Source: Tetragonia tetragonoides
Lineage: Eukaryota > Streptophyta > Magnoliopsida > Caryophyllales > Aizoaceae
NCBI GenBank assembly: GCA_038025085.1
Contig: CM076140.1
Coordinates: forward strand, 23,840,501-23,904,500
Direction: 5' to 3'
DNA length: 64,000 nt
Shown in pieces: positions 38,101 to 50,128 of this stretch; the first letter of the stretch is position 1, and each line of letters begins with the position of its first letter. The position numbers and the translations under genes are program-made. The notes below the pieces were generated by a model. It saw only the letters and a program-made list of their open reading frames with translations. It made no database searches and was not told the DNA's origin.

Positions 38101-41100
38101 TTCAACTTCTTCGAACCACCAAGATGAGACGGAAAGGAATCAGCCACATCAACAGCAAAGGCCAAAGGGGCTCATAGGAGACTCCTCAAGCAGAACCCTA
38201 ACACCAACATCAGATTGACTCAACTGAGAATCCTCAAACCCAACCTTATCACCACGTTCTTCAAAGATTAGAGGCACAACAAGTCAACAACTATTAGGTG
38301 AGGAATGAAATCTTTCACTAAACTCTGACGTCAAAGAAGATACATTAAGAACAAAATCCACTATTCTCCAAAGCAAGCATCTCATTAACAACCAACAAAA
38401 AGTTTGAAACCCGGGTAGCCAACCTCAGCGTCATTCGGATGGCCCACTACCAAAAGCTCACCCCTCAAATTCTCCTTAGAAAGAACAGAATACACGCCCG
38501 CGAAATAGAGGTTGAACTATCCGCACATTGAAGAATCGACCTCGGTTCATTGTTGCACACAACTCAATTGCTAAACACAAGCAAGTCTAAATCTAGACAC
38601 TCACTCCCTGTTACACCCATTGGGATGAATGGGATCTCATCAACTTGAACCTTGTGAGATTCACTAGCCACTTGTAGAAAAGCATCAAGAAAAGTTTTCC
38701 ATGGATTGACAACATCATGACCAGGAACAAAAGCAGAATTTTTTTGCCTCTCATGACCACACTCAGCTCCAGTTATCAACCCCATTGATTACAACCAAGC
38801 AATATACTCCAAGTAAAAAATTCACATTTTCTTAGATGTTTGAACTCCACTAATTTTAAACAAGACTAAAGCATTTCACACACCCATCCATTTATCCAAA
38901 CTGGAAATTTAATCCCTCTATCAGATTCTTACCAAATTCCTTCACAAACAAACAATTGTCAACAAATCCAATTCAAACGCTTTACTCGCAATGTGAGCTC
39001 TACCCATGATGAAGAACCCGTGATCCAGAATCAACAAATTCCACAGAAAAAGAAAACGAACAATTTAACCCAACATAATAGCAACCATACCAGCCTCAAC
39101 CGAGACCACCTCAATTCAGACCACCGCAATCAAGCCCACCGCATTCAAGCCCACTGCATTCAAGCCCGAATCATAAAAAACGAAGGAAAAAAAATACAAT
39201 AAAATGATTGCAACACACCAGAATTGAAGACGAAAGATCACACACCGTTGAGACACCCACGAGTTCAGTGGAAACGAAACGGCAAATGAAGGATTGGAAG
39301 AAACTCACCAGGTAGACGGTACAGAGGTAGTCACCAACCATCAGATGTGTGCTTGCCTGCCAAAACAGTGGTCCAATGAAGAAGGCCCTAAGATTTCAGA
39401 AAACAGTTTTGGCAGGGGTGGAGGAGCAATTAGGTGAGCAGCTTTGATGCGCCGGCAGATACTCGGTTCAGTGTAGAATGAAGGAGATTGAGAGAGGGCC
39501 AGCGGCGGCCACTGGGGTGGTGGAGGCGGAAGGGAGGGATTCCTGGTATGATTTAGGGGTGGGAGGTGAGAGGGTTAAAGAGACAGAAAGTAGGTGAGAG
39601 GGTTTCAGAGCACCTGTTTAGTTTTTCGGCTGTGCCAGCTTATTATCGGCTGTATCAGCCATGTAATTGCTGTACCGACCGTACTGGGCACTCCTTCACG
39701 TACCGGATTTCCTCCATATCGGCAACCTCAAAAACCAATATATACCGGCCGATACGTCTATCTGCTGATAGTTGATGCCATGAATACATCTCCTAACCAC
39801 AGAAGCTTATATAGTCTACCAGCACCAACCACAAAGCAGAAAGAACCTAGACCCTGTAACCTATTACCTAATCCAATTGGTGGCTGAATTGATGTCAGAG
39901 ATACGGCTAAAACCTGTAGAAAACTGAGTTAGCTCTTTTTGGTCAGAGCTTCGTCTTATTAACTCCTTGAGTCCTTGAATACGTCTCCAAAATTGTACAG
40001 ACAAGCTTCTATAGCAACTTTGTTCATTCAAGCCCAGATTTGCTTACCTGAGTTTCATTCCTAAACCAACTCATGAGTCCTGGCTCATGACAACAAGACC
40101 AAACTCTATTCTTCCTTTGCATAACAGAGAATATTTCTAAAACTGACAGAGTGAACTGACATGACAATTAAAGAGAAGATAGATTCCGATTCATCATCCT
40201 TGCCATAAGACCCAGATTTGAGGCACCATTACTATAGTGAGGTTCGTAACAACTCTATGGCATAAGAACATACCTATACGATAATCATGAAACTAGTTAA
40301 AAGCCATCTTGTGGAGTTGCAGGTTAACCTGCTTAGCTTGCACCAAATTTCAATCCAAACTTAGCCATCTGGGTACTACCAGGAGCATCAACTCTTTGTT
40401 TAGATATGAGCCTCCTGCTCCTCCTTTTGTTTTATGGGTTTATTGCATCCTCACACATTCCAACAAGTGACTCCATCCTCGTCACATCTCTCTGCCCTTG
40501 GATTTATTATTAATCTTGATGAGCTGGCCAAAGCCTGAAATATACTTGCCTCCTAATTCAGAATGAAAGAGCCATTCCCTAGAGGCTGAAATCTACTTTA
40601 ACATTGAATGCTCTCTCCACTGTAGCAGAATCACCCTTCATATGGACAATCCTTGTAGTGTTCTTCCTTTCAAGTACTGTCACCTGATACAGCAAATCAT
40701 AGATATTCAGAACAACAACTTCAGTCCCAATTTTGCTTTGAGGCAAACTAGATGAGTGGTTAACCCCAGAATGGCAAAATGTCAATCAGTTGTGACAGGG
40801 TTTAGATTCTTACCATCAGAACTATAATTGACCTTTTTTCGGCACCGACGTTAGGCAACTTTAGGGATGTGTAATTCGATAGCATATAAGCTGTGCTTTT
40901 CTGGGAAGCTGAAATCATATCTTTGCTTGAAGCTATGCTTAAAGCATCCCACACTTGTAGCCTGCATTTTCAGATCACATTACTTACTAGAGCACAACAC
41001 ATTCATAGTGTTCAATAATATTATAGAACGAATGACAAGCTGATACATTGTGGTTTCTCTTTCTTGTGAATTCTTGTTATACAAGACCATCTTATTTTTG

Positions 41101-42866
41101 ATTGTCAAGTCTATGATCTTCTATGTTGGGAAGCTTCAATATCTAATATTCTAATTTTAAAATGAACCTGCTCAAAACAGTGGGGAAAACAAAAATAGGG
41201 GAAAAAACAAATCGAGTTTAAAGTATCTGTTTGTTGCAGGTGTTCTCCATACCTGTTGCACCTGGAGATGTCATAATTGCTGGGACAGATGGACTCTTTG
41301 ATAACTTGTACAACAATGAGATGACAGCAGTGGTGGTCCACGCACTGAGAGCACGCCTAGGGCCTCAAGTAACAGCTCAGAAGATAGCTGCTCTAGCACG
41401 CCAACGGGCACTAGATAGAGATCGGCAAACCCCTTTTTCAACAGCAGCTCAAGATGCTGGTTTTCGATATTATGGTGGCAAGCTCGATGATATCACTGTT
41501 GTTGTGTCTTATATCACCAGCTGCACTAAGGTATATTCCTTCCCTTTACCTAGCTGTTCCTTCCATTCTCTTCCTCACATCCCTGGGATAAAAACAAGTA
41601 CGAAATTCAATTTGTTGCCTTGAAAGTTTTCCGAATCACAGATTCACAGTATTTGTAATCTCTAATTTGGTATTTCAAACCATGTCCATGCTGTTCTAAA
41701 ACTCTATTGCTCCCCTCCCAATTTAATCTCTAGGTAAAAACCTGAACTGACCGTGTTCAACTTGTTAAATCGAGAGATTTAGAAACTCCGCACAGGATGA
41801 CTAACATATTTTAGGATGTTTGTCTCTCCCACTTTTCGGGTTTAATTACCCATTCGACCTTAGGTTCAAAGTTCAAACGCACTTAGGCACATATCAAATA
41901 ATCTATAATAGGTTATTTGATGGACGACTGATTTGACCTGAAATGTTGCAATTGCAAGCTTATAATTTGTGGAGGTTGAACAGTGTTCCTTAATTTGTGA
42001 AAATGTGAAAACTTCCCCATTGAGCCGACATTTTTCTCTCTCGTTTGTTTCATTATTAAGGTCTTTTGCTCTGTTATTACTTCATTTGATTGGAATTGAG
42101 GAATGAAAAAAAAAATTAAACATTAATTCATAGAATAGTAGTTAAATCAATGCTAATTAGTCTTTGTTCTCCTCGGCTTAATTTCACTTATATTCAGTTC
42201 ATTTCAGTTCATGTGTAACTTTATAACTCAAATAACTTTTTATTCTGAAACAAATTTAGATAATAACTATGTCATTGGAAAGATTTCAAAGCATACTTTG
42301 AAATGAGTCCAATATTGAATATGTTTGGACGAGTTTTAAATGGTTAAAAGTCAAGTTAAAAAAATCAATTATGTTCAGTTCAGTTTATTTCAGTTTTGTC
42401 CAGTTGAAAAGGACGGAGCCGTAGTTCATGACTGTACCGCATAGTCGTACTCCATCATTGAAGCATTATCCTATATTTATTTATTAATTAATCATGTTTA
42501 GATCAATTTAAATTTATACTTTGAAATAATAGATGAATACCATCATGTTTAATATAACTAATTATCAATTAGTCATGTTTTATAAACGAGCACGGGGATC
42601 AACTAGTTCATATATGGCTCGTTGCCATGTTCTCGTGTTTTGCTATCCCACCTATGTCTGCCGTATTTGAAAATAAGAGTTTACAAATGTTGACTCAATT
42701 TCTAATGCTTGATATACTCGGTGGGTTTAGGATCAAACTGTTCACTGTTTTTTTTTCTTTTCTTCTCTTGATAATTTCAAATTGTTCACTCTTTAACAAT
42801 AATTATACCATCAATGTGTAGGAAGAGAAGCCTTCACCGTCACCTGCAGCACATAGCTCAAGCTAA
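29103..42866 (+). CDS. Protein phosphatase 2C family protein (PP2C55/PP2C80-like)
   Basis: Five coding exons: 29103-29881, 30550-30874, 35564-35713, 41240-41530 and 42822-42866. They join in frame at GT/AG sites to give 529 residues. Residues 1-260 are a variable N-terminal region beginning Ser/Arg-rich ([16 protein letters not shown]), which could be an organelle targeting peptide. The PP2C domain follows: GGEDAHF 286-292, DGVGG 304-308, GSSTA 356-360, NLGDSG 374-379, AGTDGLFDN 432-440 and GGKLDDI 497-503, so the metal-binding acidic residues are present. It closely resembles Arabidopsis At4g16580-type phosphatases (Ser/Thr dephosphorylation, Mg/Mn dependent). The last exon adds a Pro/Ser-rich tail. 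Introns are 0.67, 4.7, 5.5 and 1.3 kb; introns 2 and 3 are swollen by retroelements. No lesion is seen. The terminal exon is the least certain call. Confidence 0.88.
31488..31828 (-). repeat. LTR of intron-2 element (3' LTR in element orientation)
   Basis: 341 bp, TGATAC...GTATCA. It aligns end to end with 33475-33815 with scattered substitutions and small indels, so the insertion is not very recent. Confidence 0.93.
32094..32218 (+). mobile_element. tRNA-derived SINE, copy 2, inside the LTR element
   Basis: Same family as 28416-28537, with B-box-like GGTTCGAGTCC and the conserved CAGGGCCACTGGAGGTTTT block. ATGCAAA occurs on both sides, a probable target duplication. It sits in the internal region of the LTR element, so it inserted later or was carried with it. 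Confidence 0.8.
32409..33390 (-). pseudogene. Internal ORF remnants of the LTR element
   Basis: Minus-strand frames at 33390-33163, 33229-32666 and 32648-32409 follow one another and may be parts of one degenerate protein. Visible stretches include [54 protein letters not shown] and [20 protein letters not shown]. There is no gag zinc knuckle or pol motif. I cannot name the family; it looks like the unclassified ORF some dependent LTR elements carry. Confidence 0.45.
33475..33815 (-). repeat. LTR of intron-2 element (5' LTR in element orientation)
   Basis: 341 bp, TGATAC...GTATCA, direct copy of 31488-31828. The primer-site-like sequence adjoins it on the internal side. Confidence 0.93.
34331..34420 (+). 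mobile_element. 5'-truncated SINE (TTG-tailed family)
   Basis: 90 bp with CTCCCCAGACCCCGCC, GGATAGATACTGGGT and a (TTG)n tail, the 3' end typical of the TS/Au group of plant SINEs. It is flanked by exact 15-bp repeats TTGTACTTGATATTT (34316-34330 and 34421-34435). It lies in PP2C intron 2. Confidence 0.8.
36277..36645 (-). mobile_element. LINE 3' end in PP2C intron 3
   Basis: The minus strand translates to a LINE ORF2 C terminus ([18 protein letters not shown], then [21 protein letters not shown] sequence, then a stop). It ends in TTATCAAAAAAAAA, the usual tail of plant LINEs, seen as a T run at about 36277-36301. The rest of the LINE is absent. A plus-strand ORF overlapping it is a shadow. 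Confidence 0.75.
36661..36776 (+). mobile_element. tRNA-derived SINE, copy 3
   Basis: Same family as 28416 and 32094, with AAGTTCGAGTCCCCTCAGGG and an ATTATCTAAAA tail. It adjoins the LINE fragment. Confidence 0.8.
37980..39560 (-). mobile_element. Possible LINE 5' region / ORF1 remnant in PP2C intron 3
   Basis: A minus-strand frame at 38785-38564 ([20 protein letters not shown]) is followed by stop-broken sequence including [11 protein letters not shown] and [11 protein letters not shown]. It is preceded upstream by a leader-like region with three CCGCATTCAAGCCC-type repeats near 39120-39170. This resembles a decayed LINE ORF1 with 5' UTR. No diagnostic domain survives. Confidence 0.3.
40579..40961 (-). 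pseudogene. Two antisense exons in PP2C intron 3, copy A (unknown gene 3' end)
   Basis: The minus strand has exon a at 40961-40814 (148 nt; acceptor AAATGCAG, donor ATG|GTAAGA) and exon b at 40683-40579 (105 nt; acceptor TATCAG, ending in TAG). Read together: [12 protein letters not shown], then [11 protein letters not shown], then RSIIVLM joined to [18 protein letters not shown] and ending [13 protein letters not shown]. The LQVWDAL start looks like the end of a WD40 blade. I could not identify the parent gene. Upstream exons were not found; PP2C exon 4 lies directly upstream on the opposite strand. The same two exons occur at 55801-55421. Confidence 0.5.
42165..42422. mobile_element. MITE-like insertion in PP2C intron 4
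   Basis: About 255 bp, absent from the corresponding place in the duplicated copy near 56955. The core TAACTTTTTATT ... ATGTCATTG ... TTTCAAAGCATACTTT recurs in inverted orientation at about 43890-44215, and both end in a CGGAGC motif. Termini and duplication are not exactly defined. Confidence 0.5.
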
Positions 42867-43322
42867 GGATTTCATCGGGTGCTGCTTTAGTTAAATGGCT
42901 CTTATAAGTATCAGTCTTTCTCTAGTGAAACAAGCTTTAGGCTGAATGGTGTCTGTATACCAGAAAAGTTGTTAACAATGTTGGCTGAGCAACACATTGG
43001 ATTTGGCTGATCCCTTTTTGCAAGATGTAGTACCAGCTTGGTTTTTGATTGTTGTAAATATCTGATCTGTGTTCCTTTCAGCATTTTATCGTTCAACATC
43101 ATTCGAAGCTCAAAGGCACTTCATCTGATTGGCTTCCATTGTACATAACCTATTGAATTGATCTGAAGAGAGTACTCTGTTGACCACTGTGTAATGTGAT
43201 ATTTTTGTTTTGGTGCAAACTATGTACTGTGATCTTATTGTACTTCTTATCAACCTTTGTAAACAGCTCCTTTTTCTTTTTCTTTTCCCGACAAACATAA
43301 GCAGTAAGGAAGAACTACTTGT
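42867..43322 (+). other. PP2C 3' UTR and downstream flank
   Basis: Sequence after the PP2C stop up to the hAT MITE. It is T-rich, as is typical of plant 3' UTRs, with no supported ORF. The polyadenylation site cannot be fixed. Confidence 0.4.
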
Positions 43323-43330
43323 ATGAAGAG

Positions 43331-43870
43331 TAGAGCTGATCATTTGCGGGCTCGGGCTGGACACGGGTCGGGCTTTTGATGAAAAAATTGTCCAACGGGC
43401 CTAAATTTTATTGCCCTTGTCCGCCCATCAGGGCTCAAAATTGTTGCCATGGCCCGCCCTATTAGCGGGCCGGGCTTGCCCATGTGTTAACGAGATTTTA
43501 AAAAAATTATTTTTCAATTAAACTTTAAGAGTTTTTCTTTGTTTTCGATAAATAATTTTACTATTAGTATGCGACCTAACTCCAAAATCAAGCGTAATAC
43601 TCCACATAATCATGATGTTGATAATTTATCATACAAAATAAGTCTTAACAATACACAAACAAACAAAAAAACTCACAACTTTTTTAAGTAAAAAATATTA
43701 AACCGGCCGGACGGGCCCGCCCACGGGCCATTTTGTGTTGTCCTTGTCCCCCCATTTATTTAAACGGGTCGGGCTAAACCCGCCCATTAAATTTTTTCTA
43801 AAAATCTTGTCCATACCCGTCCAAATTACATGCCGGGTTTTTCGGGCCATCCCGTCCATGATCAGCTCTA
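43331..43870. mobile_element. hAT-type MITE downstream of PP2C
   Basis: A 540-bp element with inverted ends TAGAGCTGATCAT...ATGATCAGCTCTA and exact 8-bp flanking duplication ATGAAGAG (43323-43330 and 43871-43878). Subterminal regions are rich in CGGGC/GCCCG. Its ends resemble those of the hAT MITE at 5490. No coding capacity. Confidence 0.93.
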
Positions 43871-43889
43871 ATGAAGAGTAATACTCTTG

Positions 43890-44215
43890 CTGTCTTGCAA
43901 TGCTCCGTTCTGTTCACCTAGAAAAACTGAACTGAAATGATCTGAATTGGTGGTTTTTTTTTTGTTTTTTTTTTTAAATTTTTAACTTGATCTTTAATCA
44001 AGTTAAATTCGTCAAGACATTTCGAATTTGGATTCATTTGAAAGTATGCTTTGAAACATTTTCAATGACATAACACTATTACCATGAATTTATTTTGAAA
44101 TAAAAAGTTATTTAAGTGATAATTTACACTTAATCTAAACTGAATTTAGGTAAAACTAAATTGAGGAAAAAGAGAGCTAACTCAACATAACCTTACATTC
44201 ATTTGGTTCTCCGAA
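43890..44215. mobile_element. Relative of the intron-4 MITE
   Basis: Inverted relative of 42165-42422. It shares the TTTCAAAGCATACTTT core and flanking AT-rich blocks, and is bounded by CTCCGTTCTGTTC on the left and GGTTCTCCG on the right. Ends approximate. Confidence 0.45.
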
Positions 44216-44280
44216 TTAAATCTTTTTTTTTGTCAATATCCATGTTCAAAAAATATATCAACGGTGGAGTGTACGTATTG

Positions 44281-44921
44281 GAGCTAAAACATAGTAATGC
44301 CACTCACTTTTGCCTTTTTTCCTAAAAATGTCATTTAACTTCTTTTTTTCTCAAATGTGCCATTGTGATTTATAAAAAATCTTAAAGCTACCACTTAGTA
44401 CATTTGATTACCGGCTACAGCAAGTAATTGCTCAATAATCTTTTATTTTATTTTTCACCTCCTAATATTGCTACCAAATTCCAGTCATAATGTTGTGCAG
44501 CTCATCAAATGGATCTTTTAATCCATATTCGAGAATCGAAAGATGCCTAGTTGCATAAAACGCATACGGACAGAGGTATCTGAGCTTGAACCGCAATCTT
44601 TGGGTTTCTTTCTTCAGGATATTAGTAAAATTCATGAAATACACAACTTGGGTACGTTTACGGTTCATCAATGATTTAGGTTTTGGTTTAATAGTAGCAA
44701 TATTAAGGTGGTGAAAAATAAAATAAAAGATTATTGAAAAATTACTTCTTCTTTTTTTGTTAAATGGCAAAGATTGACTTGCTGTAGCTGGTAATCATAT
44801 GCACAAAGTGGTAACTTTAGGATTTTTTATAAACCACAATGGCACATATGAGAAAAAAAGAAGTTGAGTGACATTTTTAGGAAAAAAGGTAAAAGTGAGT
44901 GGCATGGCTATGTTTTAGCTC
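44281..44921. mobile_element. MULE-type MITE with about 180-bp TIRs
   Basis: A 641-bp element with ends GAGCTAAAACATAG / CTATGTTTTAGCTC and inverted arms matching for about 180 bp, for example CCTTTTTTCCTAAAAATGTC in both. It is flanked by exact 10-bp repeats GTACGTATTG (44271-44280 and 44922-44931). A minus-strand 99-codon frame in its middle has no recognised domain. Confidence 0.92.
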
Positions 44922-45253
44922 GTACGTATTGCTATATCTTGGTAACTCGCTGCTCTCAGAAGCATCATAGACGCATTGTTGTTGTTATTATAAGAGGTTT
45001 ACCTCACATTTTTTTCCTCAATAATATCTTACCTTACTATTAAAGTACAATACGGCCTCCCAAAACTTACCTGGTGATGATACGTAGGACGCCAATTAGG
45101 AAGACCATGTTCGTGTGAGGATGCCACGTAAACAACACATAAGCACAAGGTTCGCCACATACCATAACGCATCATCCAAGTGTCAGTCATTAATGCATTA
45201 TCATTAATTGAATGTAATTACATATTTATTAGTATATTTTCAAACAGTTCGCA

Positions 45254-45910
45254 TTAATACCGCACCCCTTTTAAAACAATACCGCACCCCTATTAAAATT
45301 TTGACAAATTTGTCCTTTTTATGATTTTAGGCCCTAATTCGCTTTCTACACCAACTTATAATACTAAAAAAAAAAGGAACGAAACACACGGATTAAAGGA
45401 CCAACGCCTGAGTTGGGCGCAGGCTTACAGGACCAGCGCCTGAGTTGGGCGCAGGCTTACAGGACCAGCGCCTGGTCCTTTAATCCGTGTATTTCGTTCC
45501 TTTTTTTTAGGCGCAGACATCAAACCCTGCGCCTTAATGCGCTGGTATGCGAATTCGAAATTTTCAGTCGCGATGCCGCGATTCAATCAATTGCTAGAGG
45601 GGGGTGCTCAATTGCTAGAGTAAGCCAACATTCAACCAATTCATAACATTATTCAATTAAAATGAAGTCAAATTAAAATGATTACCTCTTTCTTTATCCT
45701 TCTCACTTCCTCATTCGTTCTTCCTCTTGCTCGTCGGTGCGGCGGTGGCCAGCAGGTGAGCGACGGTGGCGAGGAGGTGGCGGCGGTTGGGCTGCGGTGG
45801 GTGGGTGGGTGAGTGGTGAGTATTGTGTGTTTGTGTTTTTTTTAAAGGGTTATTTTGGGTAGTTTAAATTTAGGGGTGCGTTATTGTTTTAAAAGGGGTG
45901 TGGTATAAAG
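45254..45910. mobile_element. TIR element with internal hairpin
   Basis: Inverted arms: TTAATACCGCACCCCTTTTA at the left and TTTATACCACACCCCTTTTA read from 45909 back. Inside is a large inverted repeat: GGAACGAAACACACGGATTA at 45376 pairs with TAATCCGTGTATTTCGTTCC at 45481-45500. Between the hairpin arms are two and a fraction 32-bp repeats starting CGCCTG at 45405, 45437 and 45469. Target duplication not identified. Confidence 0.7.
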
Positions 45911-46011
45911 CACCCCCCTTTTCAAATTACGAAATAAAATAATTTTAGTTACGTAACTCAAAAAATTATAATTTTTTTCCCATCGGATTGGATTCCAAAA
46001 ATACTTTAAAA

Positions 46012-47271
<1,260 letters not shown>

Positions 47272-48014
47272 TAGGGGTGAAAGTTTGGACTTTGAATTGG
47301 ATTATGATCTAGTCTAAATCCAATCCAAAAAACTTTGGACTCTAAATTTTGAGTCCAAATCCAATCTAAACTAATATTGGACTTTGATTTTTGAGTCCGA
47401 ATCAATCCGAATTATTTTCCGTAATCCAATCTGATCCGAATAATTCAATTTTTTCCTGACTCCTTACTTTTTTTACAAGAATGTCCATTACTTAAAAACA
47501 GTTCATCGATAAGATAATAATACAAATGTCGAAGCCAATTACAAGTCTACAACATTGATTTAAAAAAATGCAAATGATGTAGTTTTAAAGGTGTTCCGTA
47601 ATCTCCGCTTAGTGTACATGGAGAAGACAGATGTGTAAAGAAATAGCAAGTAGACGAGTGGCTACTAAGGCGTGACTTGAGTGAGTTGTCTGAAAGGGTT
47701 TTTCTCTCTTAATTTATGTATGCATTTTATCGTTGCCTTCAATCCCTTAGGTTTTATTTTGTTGTTTTACTTTTTATTTTGGGCTAGTATCATTTTTGGA
47801 TTATATGTATTTTCATTTATTAATTTATATATAATTTGGATTATATTGGATTATTGGACTCCGAAAGGGTGAGTACGAATCCAATCCGAAAATCCAAAAA
47901 ATATTTTTTTCGAGTCCGAATCCAATCCGAAATCTAAAGAATCCAATCCAAATTACCTAATTTGGATTGGATTGAATTGGATTTTAGATTTAATCCGAAT
48001 AAGTTTCACTCCTA
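47272..48014. mobile_element. hAT-like MITE just upstream of the eRF1 promoter
   Basis: Inverted ends TAGGGGTGAAAGTT / TAGGAGTGAAACTT, with subterminal arrays of AATCCAATCC/GGATTGGATT. Flanks show an imperfect 8-bp duplication (GATAGAAC versus GATAGAAG, offset by one base). The right end lies about 105 bp upstream of the eRF1 TATA box. Confidence 0.65.
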
Positions 48015-48120
48015 GATAGAAGTACAGGGACACGCAAACACCAAAATTTTTTATTTTTTTTTTAATTTTTTTTTCTCTTATGCTTTTTTCTCCCCTTCTA
48101 TATTACGGCTTTGAACAACC

Positions 48121-48128
48121 TATAAATA
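48121..48128 (+). promoter_or_regulatory. TATA box of the eRF1 gene
   Basis: TATAAATA lies about 30-40 bp upstream of a purine-rich leader, about 100 bp before the first donor (CTCTCAG|GTATGT at 48229/48230). Confidence 0.6.
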
Positions 48129-48149
48129 CAGGCTGAGGGGGTCTCTTGA

Positions 48150-50128
48150 TAATTTTACGCGGTTCTTAGTTAGAGAGAGAAAGAGAGAGTATACGGGGTG
48201 CAAAGGAGAGCAATAAAGCTTTCTCTCAGGTATGTATGTTATGATTCTGGTTTCTTGAAGTTTTCGTGCTTAACATGTTCGTCTATTTGTTTAATCTATG
48301 TATTTTTTGTGTATCACTTGTTGAATATATTATTGTTGTTAAATTCTATCTATACTTTTGTCACTATTGTTTGCGTAATTAATTGATTTGGTATATGTAA
48401 ACCTGCTCGGTGGATTGATTTGGGGGGTTTGATTAGGGTGCAAACGAGTGGAGTCGAGCCGAGTATTTATGTGTTCGTGCTCGGCTCGTTTATTAAACGA
48501 GCATCATATTGGTGCTCGTACTCGGCTCATTTCTTATCGAGCAAGTTTTAAACGAGTTTTGACCGAGTTTTGACCGAGCAGTTCACGAGCTGCTCGCGAG
48601 CACACTAATTTTAAAGGCAATATCACCCATGAAAATACTAAACGAGCCGAGTTGAGGAGTGCTCGTGCTCGTGCTCGTGCTCGGCTCGTTTAATAAACGA
48701 GTCTTGAATTGGTGTTCGTGCTTGGCTAGTTTATTATTGAACGAGCTTTGACCGAGCTTTGACCGAGTATGTTCATGAGCTGCTCGCGAGTGCATCAGCT
48801 CGTTTGCACCCTAGGTTTGATATGCATAACTATTTGGATTAATGATTTAGAATAACCGTCATGTCTATCTTTTGTGAATTGATTTGGATTGTCAATTGTT
48901 ATATTTCTGGCTAATTGATATGTGAAATGCATTGTTATATGAATTTACCATGTATTAGGAATAAATGATACTACTACTTGCTGATGGCTATTGTTTGACC
49001 ATGGCTAAGGAGAAGTGAAATATGATGATTGGTTGTGATTTGAAGTGAAAACTGACGTGCTATAATATATTACTTAGCTGTTGTTTTAATGGTTTATAGC
49101 TGAACTATTGCTCTGGTTGTATTAGAATGGAATTTCAGTAAGTTTATTATATATGTAAATGATGAGATTTGATCGCGTATTATGCACAATACTGGTGTAA
49201 TTTCTAAAAAGAGTTTAATTGTGTTGTTTGTATGTTTGTGGCTTAATAGGTATGATATGTGCTCGTGTAAACCTTATTTATAGCTGCTGTTTTCAGGCTA
49301 TGAAAAGAATATTTTCAATGTCAAAGATTGGTTTAATGGTGTGGTATTAACCTCGGAATTGCTTGATTGGTTGCAGACTGATTGTAGCATTAGGTGTCTA
49401 TTGTTTGTGCTTGTTTATGAAGCTGATAAATGCTGAAATTATAATGTTAAATATGCTGAAATTATATTGTTAAGAATGCTGAAATTATGACGTGAATGGC
49501 TTGTTTGGCAAGTATAGAGAACTATTTTTCTTGTGCTTCTGAGATGGACTTTGGTGAAGATTGAAACATGTGCTATAATCTTGATCTGCATACCTTGATG
49601 AGAACTCTTTTAATCCTTTTGAGGTTATTCGGCTATGAACTTATGAGAAATGAATTCGATTGATTATTGCTCTTGTGGTGGCTAGTATGCCTTGGATTGT
49701 TTGATGGTTACTAAAATAAATTGGTGATATAGCATTGTATTGGATTTGTGATGACGCATTGGTGGGAACACTTGAATTCTTTTAAGATATTAATACTTAA
49801 ACTTGAACAATTGAGGGCAAGATAGCTTTTGGGTAGGATACAGAGAGTTAGAGACATTGCTTTAGTTACCAAAAATTCCTATGAATACAGCATTATTTAG
49901 GAATTATTTTTAGTTAGGTTGTTTAAGTTGTTCACTTATTTTGAAATGAAGTGAAATTTATGTTCACTCATAAACATAAAAATGAAGTTCATATTTCATA
50001 CCGTACCAATTATGTGATATTTGGCTAGTAAATGATTTTCTATTTTGTTGTCTTGATATATGGACAACTTGACAAAAGAATTGATCATTTATGTTGCTTG
50101 CAGGTAATTGTTCTTGAGCTTTAACATA
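48150..50128 (+). other. eRF1 5' UTR with a 1.87-kb leader intron
   Basis: Exon 1 (non-coding) ends at 48229; the intron runs 48230-50103 (GTATGT...TTGCTTGCAG); exon 2 begins 50104, 25 bases before the ATG. A T-rich leader intron is common in highly expressed plant housekeeping genes. It carries a hAT MITE at 48434-48813. Confidence 0.7.
48434..48813. mobile_element. hAT-type MITE in the eRF1 leader intron
   Basis: A 380-bp element with inverted ends TAGGGTGCAAACGAG...CTCGTTTGCACCCTA and exact 8-bp duplication GGTTTGAT (48426-48433 and 48814-48821). The interior is rich in GAGCCGAG/CTCGGCTC and GACCGAG motifs. No coding capacity. Confidence 0.94.
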
